IMG/VR virus record: IMGVR_UViG_3300043410_001471
Location: 64,001-128,000 of that record
Reading direction: 5' to 3' (one strand)
DNA: 64,000 nt
DNA from: a virus
Below the pieces are notes generated by a model that worked only from the letters and a program-made list of their open reading frames with translations, did no database searches and was not told where the DNA came from. Numbering within the stretch: position 1 is the first letter of the stretch; each line of letters starts with the position of its first letter. Shown here one piece after another: positions 27,492 through 36,168 of the stretch. The position numbers and the translations under genes are program-made.

Positions 27492-28893
27492 TCACAAATT
27501 AGGAATCATTGTACCTTATAGAAATCGATACGAACATTTAGAAACATTTAAACAATCAATTGTTAATTATTTCAATAATGGTCGTATCGATTATGAATTG
27601 ATAATAATTGAGCAAGATGATGCTAAATTATTCAATCGTGGTATGCTACTTAATATTGGATTCACATACGCAAAAAAATTAAAATGCGATTATGTAGTAT
27701 TTCACGATGTAGATATGATTCCTTTGAGTGTTGATTACTCATATTCGGATATTCCACTACATTTAGCAACCGATTTTCAATATTCTACTGATGAGAAAAA
27801 ACGTGAAGTATTTGATACATACTTTGGTGGTGTAACAATATTCCCAGTTAAAATGTTTGAATCAATTGATGGTTATTCAAACAAATATTGGGGATGGGGA
27901 TATGAAGATGATGATTTATTATTAAGATGTAAACATCACAATATACCACTTGATAGTAAAAATTTTAAAAATATAGGAAATCGAAAATATTTAAAATTAA
28001 ATGGAATTGATTCATACATTAAATTAAAAAATGTTATAGATTTTAATTATCATTTTACATTATCACTAACTTTTTGTCCAGATGATTTAAAATTAGACCA
28101 TAATAGAGAATCGGATGAGTTCACCATATTCAGTATACCTGGATATGATTTTGCTATTTCATATACATCTTTCCATCGTTATAATTTTTGTGCATTTGAT
28201 TACAAATTAAATTCACACTTTATAAATTCTGAAATAAAGCCAAACTATTTAACAAATATTACAATAACATACGATTGTGATGAGAAAGTTATAAGTGTTT
28301 ATCAGGATGGAATTCTTATAGGAAAAACCGATACTATTAGAAAGTTTTTAGTAGATTATAAAACAGCTAAAACAATTTATATAGGTGTTGGAAACCCTGA
28401 TAGAGAAGTTATACCCAATTGGTTTAAAGGATATTTCAAATCTTTTGCGTATTATGATGAAGTATTAGATGGTGATACTTTGTATAAATTGGGAACTGAA
28501 TTGGATACCATATTACCTAAATCAGAATCGTTATTAATGTACTATGATGCATCTAAAATATATGATTATAAATTAAAAGATTTATCAGGAAATAGAAATT
28601 ATGCTGAAATAGTTGCTTGTGAGATGGTAGATGTAAATGATTCGGAAGAAATTACTCATTTGATTCCATATAGAAGAAAAAGTAAATTCAAATCATTGAA
28701 GCATGATGAGAATGGATTTTTAGGAAACAAATGGAAAAATGAATGCACACGATGGAATCAATTGAGATTTATAAATGAAATTATTGATAATGAAGAATTA
28801 TTAAAAAATGATGGATTATCTACATTAGAATTCGTAGAGCATGGTGTAAAAAGAATTGATAAAAATATTAGAATAATAAATGTTGGTATATAA
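27481..28893 (+). CDS. GT7 galactosyltransferase interrupted by a LamG-like domain (copy 1)
   Basis: Residues 8-160 match beta-1,4-galactosyltransferases (GT7): VPYRNR (11-16), LFNRGMLLNIG (50-60), the HDVDM metal site (75-79), FGGV (115-118) and the hallmark WGWGYEDDD (137-145). The family's C-terminal lobe does not follow. Instead residues about 168-385 read as a LamG/concanavalin-like sandwich (YLKLNGIDSYIKL, FSIPGYDFAISY, VYQDGILIG, FKSFAYYDEVL). The GT7 ending resumes at about 391 with PYRRKSKFK and DGLSTLEF. So a carbohydrate-binding-type fold is inserted in the catalytic fold. The next gene has the same plan. A GGAGGAGG lies directly against the ATG, too close for a normal Shine-Dalgarno. 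Confidence 0.85.
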   Translation: MQTNHKLGIIVPYRNRYEHLETFKQSIVNYFNNGRIDYELIIIEQDDAKLFNRGMLLNIGFTYAKKLKCDYVVFHDVDMIPLSVDYSYSDIPLHLATDFQYSTDEKKREVFDTYFGGVTIFPVKMFESIDGYSNKYWGWGYEDDDLLLRCKHHNIPLDSKNFKNIGNRKYLKLNGIDSYIKLKNVIDFNYHFTLSLTFCPDDLKLDHNRESDEFTIFSIPGYDFAISYTSFHRYNFCAFDYKLNSHFINSEIKPNYLTNITITYDCDEKVISVYQDGILIGKTDTIRKFLVDYKTAKTIYIGVGNPDREVIPNWFKGYFKSFAYYDEVLDGDTLYKLGTELDTILPKSESLLMYYDASKIYDYKLKDLSGNRNYAEIVACEMVDVNDSEEITHLIPYRRKSKFKSLKHDENGFLGNKWKNECTRWNQLRFINEIIDNEELLKNDGLSTLEFVEHGVKRIDKNIRIINVGI

Positions 28894-30299
28894 TGAAATT
28901 AGGAGTTTGCGTACCATATAGAAATAGAGAAGAACATATGAAAGTGTTCGTTCCTCATGTTTCAAAGTTTTTAGAAGAAAGAGGTATTGAACATACTATT
29001 TATCTTGCACATCAATGCGATGATAAACTTTTCAATAGAGGATTAATGAAGAACATTGCTGCAAAGCATGCATTTGATGATGGATGCGATTATATAGTTT
29101 GGCATGATATTGATATGGTGCCCGAAGATGATAGTTGTGATTATTCATTTCCAGAAGTAAACCCACAACATATCGCTGTTCGTATCTCACAATCGGATTA
29201 TCAGTTAAAGTATGAGGAATACTTTGGTGGAGCAGTAATATTTTCAAAAGAACAAGTTGAAAGAACCAATGGGTACTCAAATGATTATTGGGATTGGGGA
29301 ATGGAAGATGATGATTTATTTTGGAGATGTGTAATGGAGGGATATGCTGAAAAAACTCAATTAGAATATAATAAAGAACAAATTGTAGCATATTTCAATG
29401 GTGTGGATTCTAAAATAGAATTTAGACCTTCAAGAGAACAAAAAAATTGTTTATCTAATTCACATACTGTTTCCATATTAGTTAAAGCTGAACAGCAAAT
29501 AGAGAAAGTTCCCATTTGGTTGATTGGTGATAACAATAGACAATTTATGGAATATCCAATTTTCAGAAAACCTGGATACGATTGGGGATTATCTTTTAAT
29601 AATAGTAGAGCATATACAATGCAACTTTGGGATAGAATGAAAGGACATTTGTATCAATGGATTAAACGATATGAGAATCAATGGAGTTGGATTACTATGG
29701 CAGTTGATGCTGAAAATAAAAAAATACATTTTTATTTGAATGGAAAAGAATCTGATGCACGATTAGGAACGGGAACTCAATCTCCATTGTTATACAATGA
29801 ACCATTAAAAAGATATGGTATGGAGCCATTTTATGTTGGGTATTCCAAATCCCCCGTTGAATCATATTTTAAAGGAGCGATTGCATCGATAGTAATGTGG
29901 GATAGATGTTTAAACCCTAAAGAAATTAAAAATATACACACTAAATTTCCAGAAGATGGATTAGTATTGGATTTATTTACAATGGCATTGGATTTTGGGG
30001 AATCTACAAATGTTGAAACTAAAAAGGAATTAATAGAAATTCCACATACGATTTTACCATATAGAAGAGATGGTAAGTTTAAATGTTTACCACATCAGAC
30101 AGAAGGATTAATCAAAGAAGGTGGAATTGATAAATGGGCCAAAGGAGAAACAACTGCACAAAATGAAAGAAGATATGTTTTACAAATGCAGCAAGGAAAT
30201 ATTGATTATAAATCCGATGGTATTAATTCTATGAAATACGAATTATTATCAATTGATACTATATATAATAAACATAAACTTATAAATGTTAAAGCATAG
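28893..30299 (+). CDS. GT7 galactosyltransferase interrupted by a LamG-like domain (copy 2)
   Basis: Tandem paralogue of the previous gene, joined by a TAATG overlap. GT7 motifs: VPYRNR (7-12), LFNRGLMKNI (47-56), HDIDM (71-75), FGGA (111-114) and WDWGMEDDD (133-141). A LamG-like insert spans about 163-375 (YFNGVDSKIEF, MEYPIFRKPGYDWGLSF, FYLNGKESD, AIASIVMWDRCL). The GT7 tail resumes near 386 with LPYRRDGKFKCLPH and ends DGINSMKYE. The first W of WGWG is retained and the middle G is D here. The two copies are quite diverged, so the duplication is not recent. A sugar-adding enzyme with its own lectin-like module is inferred. Confidence 0.85.
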   Translation: MKLGVCVPYRNREEHMKVFVPHVSKFLEERGIEHTIYLAHQCDDKLFNRGLMKNIAAKHAFDDGCDYIVWHDIDMVPEDDSCDYSFPEVNPQHIAVRISQSDYQLKYEEYFGGAVIFSKEQVERTNGYSNDYWDWGMEDDDLFWRCVMEGYAEKTQLEYNKEQIVAYFNGVDSKIEFRPSREQKNCLSNSHTVSILVKAEQQIEKVPIWLIGDNNRQFMEYPIFRKPGYDWGLSFNNSRAYTMQLWDRMKGHLYQWIKRYENQWSWITMAVDAENKKIHFYLNGKESDARLGTGTQSPLLYNEPLKRYGMEPFYVGYSKSPVESYFKGAIASIVMWDRCLNPKEIKNIHTKFPEDGLVLDLFTMALDFGESTNVETKKELIEIPHTILPYRRDGKFKCLPHQTEGLIKEGGIDKWAKGETTAQNERRYVLQMQQGNIDYKSDGINSMKYELLSIDTIYNKHKLINVKA

Positions 30300-30301
30300 T
30301 T

Positions 30302-31702
30302 ATGGCATATAAAAAACCACTTTACGAAGAAGTAAAGAATACATTGGATAATGTTGGTAAAGGAATGTGTTTGGCAAAATGGACACAGGTTACAACTCAC
30401 TTACATACGGGTCACAACCATTCTTGTCACCACCCTAATACACATAAAGTTTCCGAACAAGAAATTAAACGAAACCCATCGGCACTTCATAATACTTTGT
30501 TTAAAAAGCAGAGAAGAAAAGAAATGATGAATGGAGCTAGACCTACCGAATGTGATTATTGTTGGGGAGTTGAGGATAATTCGGATTTATATTCGGATAG
30601 AGTTTTTAAATCATCCGAAGATTGGAGTTGGCCATTGGCAGACCAAATCATTAATTCAAATTGGAGAGATGACTTTAACCCACGTTATGTAGAAGTTGCA
30701 TTCTCAAATGCTTGTAATTTCGCATGTTCATATTGTTCACCAACCTTTTCAACAAAATGGATGGAAGAAATACAACAATATGGAGCATATAATACTACCG
30801 ATAGTTTCAATGATTTAAAACATTTGGCAGCTGAACAAAAAATGCCAATACCATTAAGAGAACATAATCCATATGTTGAAGCATTTTGGAAGTGGTGGCC
30901 TGATTTATATAGAGATTTGCATACATTCCGTATTACAGGTGGTGAACCATTGATGCATAAAGATACTTGGAAGGTATTGGATTATATTATAGATGAACCA
31001 AACCCAAATAAGAATTTAGATTTCTCTATTAACTCTAATTTAGGTGTACCTGATGAATTAATCACCAAATTGATTGAAAAATTAAAAAGAATTACGGAAG
31101 AAGATAAGGTAAAGGGATTTGTACTATTTACATCTTGTGATGGATGGGGTGAACAAGCCGAATATATTCGTAATGGTTTGGAATTTAATCGTTTTTGGAA
31201 CAATGTGAATAGAATTTTGAGAGAAGTTCCTAGAATTACTATAACATTTATGGTAACATATAATATGTTATCAGTATTTAGTTTTGATAAATTAATTAAA
31301 GGTGTTTATGATTTAAAAAGAGAATATGCCGGGGATGATAGATATTGGTTATCACCCGTATTATTGGATACATCGTATTTAAGACACCCAAGACATCAAA
31401 CTGTTCAAATACTTCCACATCAATTTAAGCAAAACATATTTGACCAAGCTCAATTAGCATTTTATTATGGAATTCCATACTATTCAAAGGGATATGTTGG
31501 GTATTCTGACTTGGAAATTCAAAAATTAAAGAGAACATATGATTGGGCAATATCACCAATAGATAATGGTGAATTATTCAAAGCAAGATATAACTTTTAT
31601 CAGTTCTTTAGTGAGCATGATAAGAGAAGGGGAACTGATTTTTGTAAAACATTCCCAGAATTAGAAGAATTTTATCACTTTACAAAAGAAATTAAGTTAT
31701 AA
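30302..31702 (+). CDS. Radical SAM enzyme (twitch-type, phage family)
   Basis: The CNFACSYC segment provides C138, C142 and C145, the CxxxCxxC ligands of the SAM-binding [4Fe-4S] cluster, and RITGGEP is the SAM-contact GGE motif. The N-terminus (CLAKWTQVTTHLHTG with C23 and C42) and CDYCWG (C84, C87) match a radical SAM family I know from marine phages, described as twitch-domain proteins. Substrate unknown in that family. It lies between the LamG-GT7 pair and a free LamG protein. Reaction by a 5'-deoxyadenosyl radical is certain if the fold is right; the product is not deducible. Confidence 0.85.
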   Translation: MAYKKPLYEEVKNTLDNVGKGMCLAKWTQVTTHLHTGHNHSCHHPNTHKVSEQEIKRNPSALHNTLFKKQRRKEMMNGARPTECDYCWGVEDNSDLYSDRVFKSSEDWSWPLADQIINSNWRDDFNPRYVEVAFSNACNFACSYCSPTFSTKWMEEIQQYGAYNTTDSFNDLKHLAAEQKMPIPLREHNPYVEAFWKWWPDLYRDLHTFRITGGEPLMHKDTWKVLDYIIDEPNPNKNLDFSINSNLGVPDELITKLIEKLKRITEEDKVKGFVLFTSCDGWGEQAEYIRNGLEFNRFWNNVNRILREVPRITITFMVTYNMLSVFSFDKLIKGVYDLKREYAGDDRYWLSPVLLDTSYLRHPRHQTVQILPHQFKQNIFDQAQLAFYYGIPYYSKGYVGYSDLEIQKLKRTYDWAISPIDNGELFKARYNFYQFFSEHDKRRGTDFCKTFPELEEFYHFTKEIKL

Positions 31703-32436
31703 TGTATAAAGTATCACACAAAGCACCATTAATTTTAGCAGATTTGCCATGGTGGCCTCATAATGCATATGGTATCATAGATACATCGGCATTTTATGTA
31801 ATGAATGAATCAAGTTGGACAATAAGTGGAACTTGGAAACGAAGTGAAGATGATTCCAAAATAGATGATATGGCTGGAATCTTTATGAGAAGAGGACTTC
31901 ATACGGGCATTGTTTATAGAAAGCCTGATATGTTGATGCTTAATTTTTGGTATGTTGAAAATGAAGAAGAAAAATATGCAGATAAGATTCTTTTTTATAA
32001 AGATGAAGCATTTTGGAACGAACCACACTTATTTACATTAAATTGGGATGGTGAAACATTTACTTATGAATTTTGGATAGATGATGAGTTGGTATATTCA
32101 GAAACATTGGCTGGAAAATTAAGAGATTATATAAACGCACCTTATTTCATTGGGGCTGCCGATACGAAAGGTGATTTTAGTTGGGCGCAAGAATGTTATA
32201 CGGATTTTTTTATAGTTTCTAATAAAAAATTAGATGGTTCTACTATAAATGATTTTAGAAAAAACATAGATGAATATGTTGAAGAAAATAAACATGGATT
32301 CAGATGTTTAACAAAAAATGAATTGGGATTATTATGTTGTTTTGATTTTAAAACCGAAACTGATTATAAGTTTTGGGATATGACTGGAAATAATAATCAT
32401 TTAATGAAACATTGTAAGGATTTAGAAAAATTATAA
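31702..32436 (+). CDS. Stand-alone LamG/concanavalin-like protein
   Basis: The 244-residue sequence alternates beta segments typical of LamG sandwiches: WTISGTWKRSE, FTLNWDGETFTYEFWIDDELVY and LGLLCCFDF with TGNNNHL near the end. The last block (FDF, DMTGNNNH) mirrors the ends of the LamG inserts in the two GT7 genes upstream (YYDASKIYDY, DLSGNRN). It may be a separated relative of those inserts. No catalytic motif and no signal peptide. A carbohydrate-binding partner for the enzyme cluster is the likely role (inference). Confidence 0.6.
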   Translation: MYKVSHKAPLILADLPWWPHNAYGIIDTSAFYVMNESSWTISGTWKRSEDDSKIDDMAGIFMRRGLHTGIVYRKPDMLMLNFWYVENEEEKYADKILFYKDEAFWNEPHLFTLNWDGETFTYEFWIDDELVYSETLAGKLRDYINAPYFIGAADTKGDFSWAQECYTDFFIVSNKKLDGSTINDFRKNIDEYVEENKHGFRCLTKNELGLLCCFDFKTETDYKFWDMTGNNNHLMKHCKDLEKL

Positions 32437-32437
32437 T

Positions 32438-33403
32438 ATGAAAATATTAGTTACAGGAGGAGCAGGTTATTTAGGCTCTGTTATAGTTGATAAAATGTTA
32501 AACGCCGGTTATGAAGTTGTTGTATTGGATAAGTTATTATTTAATCAAACTTCATTATTACAATATACATCCAATCCAAAGTTCAAATTTATTTATGGAG
32601 ATGTTCGTAATGTAACAGAATTGGAAAGATTATGTAATGAATCGGATGTGATTATTCCATTAGCTGCAATTGTAGGATTTCCTGCATGTGCGGCAGACCC
32701 AAAGTTAGCAAAAGAAATTAACTTTGACCAAATTGTCAATATAGTAAGATTTGGTAAAGGTAAAAAGATTTTATATCCTAATACAAATAGTGGGTATGGA
32801 ATTGGTGAGGGACAAACGGAATGTACCGAAGATTCACCATTAACCCCTATTTCGGTATATGGGCAAACCAAATGTGATGCTGAAAACTTTTTAAGAACGA
32901 TGACTGATGCTATTACATTCAGATTGGCAACTGTATTTGGAGTATCACCGAGAATGAGAACGGATTTATTAGTAAACGATTTTACTTATAAAGCAATTAC
33001 GGATAAATACATAGTAGTATTTGAAAAGAATTTTAAAAGAAACTTTATTCATGTCGAAGATGTGGCATCCGCATTTCTTTTTATGTTACAAAATTACGAT
33101 ACATACAAAGGTGAAGTATTCAATGTAGGATTGAGTTCGGCAAACCTTTCAAAGCAAGAATTATTAGAAAAGATTCAATCGCATGTAAAGGATTTTGCGG
33201 TATCATACAACGACTTTTATGAGGACCCTGATAAAAGAGATTACATTGTATCAAACGCTAAAATAGAAGCGACTGGATGGATGCCAGAGTGGGATTTGGA
33301 TAGAGGTATTAAACAACTTATGATGGGATACCAAATGGTAGTTCCAAAAATGGGTTCTGAATTTAGAAACGGATTTCCTTTAGGTTACGCACAAAACTTT
33401 TAA
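32438..33403 (+). CDS. NAD-dependent sugar epimerase/dehydratase (extended SDR), canonical
   Basis: The N-terminal GGAGYLG (7-13) is the dinucleotide-binding loop and Y141-x-x-x-K145 (YGQTK) the catalytic pair of extended short-chain dehydrogenases acting on nucleotide sugars. A downstream RNFIHVEDV segment is the usual substrate-side motif. Length 321 is normal. It is followed after one base by an RmlC-like epimerase, the pairing expected in deoxysugar pathways. It is the only one of the three SDR proteins in this block with an intact YxxxK. Confidence 0.88.
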   Translation: MKILVTGGAGYLGSVIVDKMLNAGYEVVVLDKLLFNQTSLLQYTSNPKFKFIYGDVRNVTELERLCNESDVIIPLAAIVGFPACAADPKLAKEINFDQIVNIVRFGKGKKILYPNTNSGYGIGEGQTECTEDSPLTPISVYGQTKCDAENFLRTMTDAITFRLATVFGVSPRMRTDLLVNDFTYKAITDKYIVVFEKNFKRNFIHVEDVASAFLFMLQNYDTYKGEVFNVGLSSANLSKQELLEKIQSHVKDFAVSYNDFYEDPDKRDYIVSNAKIEATGWMPEWDLDRGIKQLMMGYQMVVPKMGSEFRNGFPLGYAQNF

Positions 33404-33404
33404 T

Positions 33405-33950
33405 ATGAGTAATAAGTGGGATGAATTTATAGAAACACCATCTAAGAAATTTGGATATCAAGTTCCATCATTTCAACCATCAGTATTCAGAGAATATAGA
33501 GGTGAAATATTTACAACTTTCCATTCGGAAGAACATCCGGTAATGAGACACATTCATTATGATAAAAGTGAGATATCAATTCACGGAAGATTTTCTCGTT
33601 CATACAAAGGAGTATTGAGAGGATTACATTGGGATAAAAAAACATGGAAGTTAGTTCAAGCAGTAGTAGGTGATATCTACTTAGTTGTATTGGATATGAG
33701 AGAAACTTCACCAACTTATGGAGATTGGGAATCGTACATCATATCCGAAAGATTAAGAAATCAAGTACTGATTCCACCGGGATTTGCAAATGGACATTAT
33801 GCATTAACTGATTGTATGTTTCACTATAACCTATTTTACAAAGATGGTTATGTAGATGCAGATGAGCAAGGTGTAGTTAAATGGAATGACCCGGAGTTTC
33901 AAATGGAATGGCCAACCGATAAACCTATATTACAAAAAAGAGATAGATAA
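33405..33950 (+). CDS. dTDP-4-keto-6-deoxysugar 3,5-epimerase-like cupin (RmlC family)
   Basis: RmlC enzymes epimerise C3 and/or C5 of dTDP-4-keto-6-deoxysugars. Here GVLRGLHW gives the catalytic His (H75), followed by WKLVQAVVGDIYLVVLDMR, SPTYGDW, the cupin-edge VLIPPGFANGH and, at the end, WNDPEFQMEWP and PILQKRDR. These are the family blocks in the right order and spacing. Length 181 is standard. Direct coupling to an SDR epimerase upstream supports a deoxysugar branch. I cannot tell whether it acts at C3, C5 or both. Confidence 0.88.
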   Translation: MSNKWDEFIETPSKKFGYQVPSFQPSVFREYRGEIFTTFHSEEHPVMRHIHYDKSEISIHGRFSRSYKGVLRGLHWDKKTWKLVQAVVGDIYLVVLDMRETSPTYGDWESYIISERLRNQVLIPPGFANGHYALTDCMFHYNLFYKDGYVDADEQGVVKWNDPEFQMEWPTDKPILQKRDR

Positions 33951-34783
33951 TGCCTACACTTTGGACATTTGGTGATTCGTTTACAGCGGGGCATGGTATG
34001 AATGGTGAGATACCAGAATATGAACATGCTGACAAGAATTACAAATGGACAAAATTATTATCAAATGAGTTACAATATGACTTAAAAGATTTCAGCCAAA
34101 ACGGAATTCCTAATGAAAGAATATTATTTAAACTTTTAGAAAATTTAGAAAATTTTGAGAAAGATGATATTGTAATTATACAAAGTAGTACAATAACGAG
34201 ATATGAATTTCCATTTTATGAAAAAAAGAAAAAATTAAAAGAACCCACCGATGGTTATATGTATTTTTTAAACGAAATGGATTCAATAACATATGATATG
34301 GTAAAAGATGATTATGAAACTTATGATGGGAACATAATAAGTGAAATGGAATATAAAGCCAGTAAAGATTTCATGCAATATATCGTACCATCCACATATT
34401 ATTATAGAAGAAATATAGTAAATCTTTCAAATATAGCAAAATATTTATACAATAAAAAATTAATAAAAAATGTTATATTTTGGAATTTGGAATCAATTAG
34501 AACCGATTCCATACCAAATAAACAGCCATTAGTATTTAATATATTTGATGATTATTCCGATATGTATGATTATTCTTTGTACGATATGAGTTATACTGGA
34601 ATCGATACATTTGATTATGGCTGGTTAAATATATTTCGTAAACTTAAATTGACAATATGGGATGATAGTCAGAAATCTATATATGATTTTCATTTATCAA
34701 AAAAAGGACATATATGGTTTACAAATGTTATTTTAGATAAATTAAATATTTCTAAACGAATTAAACCATTGAGTATATTATGA
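33950..34783 (+). CDS. SGNH/GDSL-type protein (1 of 5)
   Basis: WTFGDSFTAG at residues 5-14 is block I with the nucleophile S10. DFHLSKKGH at 246-254 is block V with the expected D246 and H248. SGNH proteins are esterases, or acetyl transferases on glycans when placed in surface-polysaccharide clusters. Length 277. It starts with a TAATG overlap to the epimerase gene and ends with an ATGA overlap to another SGNH gene. Acyl addition or removal on the predicted glycan is inferred from context. Confidence 0.72.
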   Translation: MPTLWTFGDSFTAGHGMNGEIPEYEHADKNYKWTKLLSNELQYDLKDFSQNGIPNERILFKLLENLENFEKDDIVIIQSSTITRYEFPFYEKKKKLKEPTDGYMYFLNEMDSITYDMVKDDYETYDGNIISEMEYKASKDFMQYIVPSTYYYRRNIVNLSNIAKYLYNKKLIKNVIFWNLESIRTDSIPNKQPLVFNIFDDYSDMYDYSLYDMSYTGIDTFDYGWLNIFRKLKLTIWDDSQKSIYDFHLSKKGHIWFTNVILDKLNISKRIKPLSIL

Positions 34784-35535
34784 AATACGATTTAATAGTA
34801 GGATTCGGATGTAGTTTTACAGAAGGAGGTGGTTTGGATAATCCAAATGTTTATAAGTTTATCAATAATATTGAAGATAGCACTATTGGATTTTTACACC
34901 CCGATATAATACAATTTAAATATGATAATAATTTTATATCGTATTTATCTGAATTGTATAAATGTGATTATATAAATTTTGGAGAATCGATGTCATCAAA
35001 TGATTTAATATTTCAAAAAATATATGATTATTTTAAAGAAAAAATTATAAACAAACGAATTCTATGTATTGGACAAGTCACAATGTTTACAAGACAAAAT
35101 GTTTATTATGATTTTACTAAGGAAACTTTAAAATTAAATAGAGTAGAATTTAGTGACCCACCATTTAATAATGATGATAAATACAAACCACTATATCAGT
35201 ATTATGAAAATTACTTATCATTTATTTATAATGAAGATGTAGTAGTTTCTAATTTAGAAAAAAATATTGAATTATATGATAATTGGTTAAGATATAAAGG
35301 CGTAGATACATTGTGGTTATCATATGATGGTAATCCAAATCAATTCATAGAATCGGATAAATTTATTAAATTTGATGGTGATAATTTGGGAGCATGGGCT
35401 GAAAAAAATAAATTGAGAATTATGGATATACCCAATTGCCCGGTGCCAGACCCACATCTGAATTTAGAAGGTCATATGGAAGTTGCAAAATTAATTTATC
35501 AAAAAGTAAAAAATAGAAAAACAAAAGTTATATGA
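34780..35535 (+). CDS. SGNH-type protein (2 of 5)
   Basis: GFGCSFTEG (8-16) is a block I variant with Cys before the nucleophile S12. Near the C-terminus CPVPDPHLNLEGH has the block V Asp-x-His. Length 251. The G-C-S-F/Y form of block I is shared with the genes at 41095, 42108 and 46110, which sets these four apart from the GDS form next door. It lies between an SGNH gene and the TPP-enzyme subunit, with ATGA overlaps on both sides. Substrate unknown. Confidence 0.68.
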   Translation: MKYDLIVGFGCSFTEGGGLDNPNVYKFINNIEDSTIGFLHPDIIQFKYDNNFISYLSELYKCDYINFGESMSSNDLIFQKIYDYFKEKIINKRILCIGQVTMFTRQNVYYDFTKETLKLNRVEFSDPPFNNDDKYKPLYQYYENYLSFIYNEDVVVSNLEKNIELYDNWLRYKGVDTLWLSYDGNPNQFIESDKFIKFDGDNLGAWAEKNKLRIMDIPNCPVPDPHLNLEGHMEVAKLIYQKVKNRKTKVI

Positions 35536-36167
35536 TACGAAATTTAGAAAACTACAATAAGGTAGAAAATGTGCATGAATCCTTTACACCACAAGATTTA
35601 ATTGATTTTGAAAATCTAATAGTAAAACATTGGGAAGATGCAAAAATCAGAGGACCTATACATTTATCGAATGGAAATGAAGAACAATTAATTGAAATAT
35701 TTAAAAGAATTTCAAAAAATGATTGGGTATTTAGTACATGGCGTTCTCATTATCATGCATTATTAAAAGGGGTATGTCCTGTTTGGATTGAAGAAGAAAT
35801 TCTAAAAGGTAAATCTATTACATTATGTAATTTAGATGAAAAATTTTATTCATCTGCTATTGTGGGAGGTACTCTATCAATTGCATTAGGAGTTGCAATG
35901 GGAATTAAAGCAAAAGGTAGTGATGAAAAGGTTTGGTGTTTTATTGGAGATATGTCTTTTGAAAGTGGTATATTCTACGAAGTTCATAAATATGCAAGAA
36001 ATTTTGATTTACCATTATATTTTGTAGTAGAAGATAATGGTGTTTCTACATATACACCAACCGCAGTAACTTGGAATACTAAAAGAGATATCCCATCGGA
36101 TGTTATACATTATAAGTATGATTCAAAATTTCCACATTACGGAACTGGTAAATGGATAGCATTTTAA
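35532..36167 (+). CDS. TPP-binding subunit, E1-alpha-like half enzyme
   Basis: The sequence resembles the PP domain of E1-alpha subunits of 2-oxoacid dehydrogenases. WRSHYHALLKG (70-80) matches the conserved R-x-H-x-x-x-L-x-x-G, GGTLSIALGVAMG the helix before the site, and GDM (139-141) with N169 the thiamine-diphosphate/Mg motif. At 211 residues it is about two-thirds of a normal alpha subunit and stops soon after the motif. The matching pyrimidine-domain subunit is encoded 11 kb away at 46826. Together they would form a minimal TPP enzyme for C-C bond chemistry; the substrate may be a sugar (inference). Confidence 0.78.
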   Translation: MIRNLENYNKVENVHESFTPQDLIDFENLIVKHWEDAKIRGPIHLSNGNEEQLIEIFKRISKNDWVFSTWRSHYHALLKGVCPVWIEEEILKGKSITLCNLDEKFYSSAIVGGTLSIALGVAMGIKAKGSDEKVWCFIGDMSFESGIFYEVHKYARNFDLPLYFVVEDNGVSTYTPTAVTWNTKRDIPSDVIHYKYDSKFPHYGTGKWIAF

Positions 36168-36168
36168 T

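Noticed and set aside
29032-29391. 119-residue minus-strand open frame opposite the second GT7 gene
   Set aside because: Composition (His/Leu/Tyr-rich) is that of an antisense reading of the GT7 motifs.
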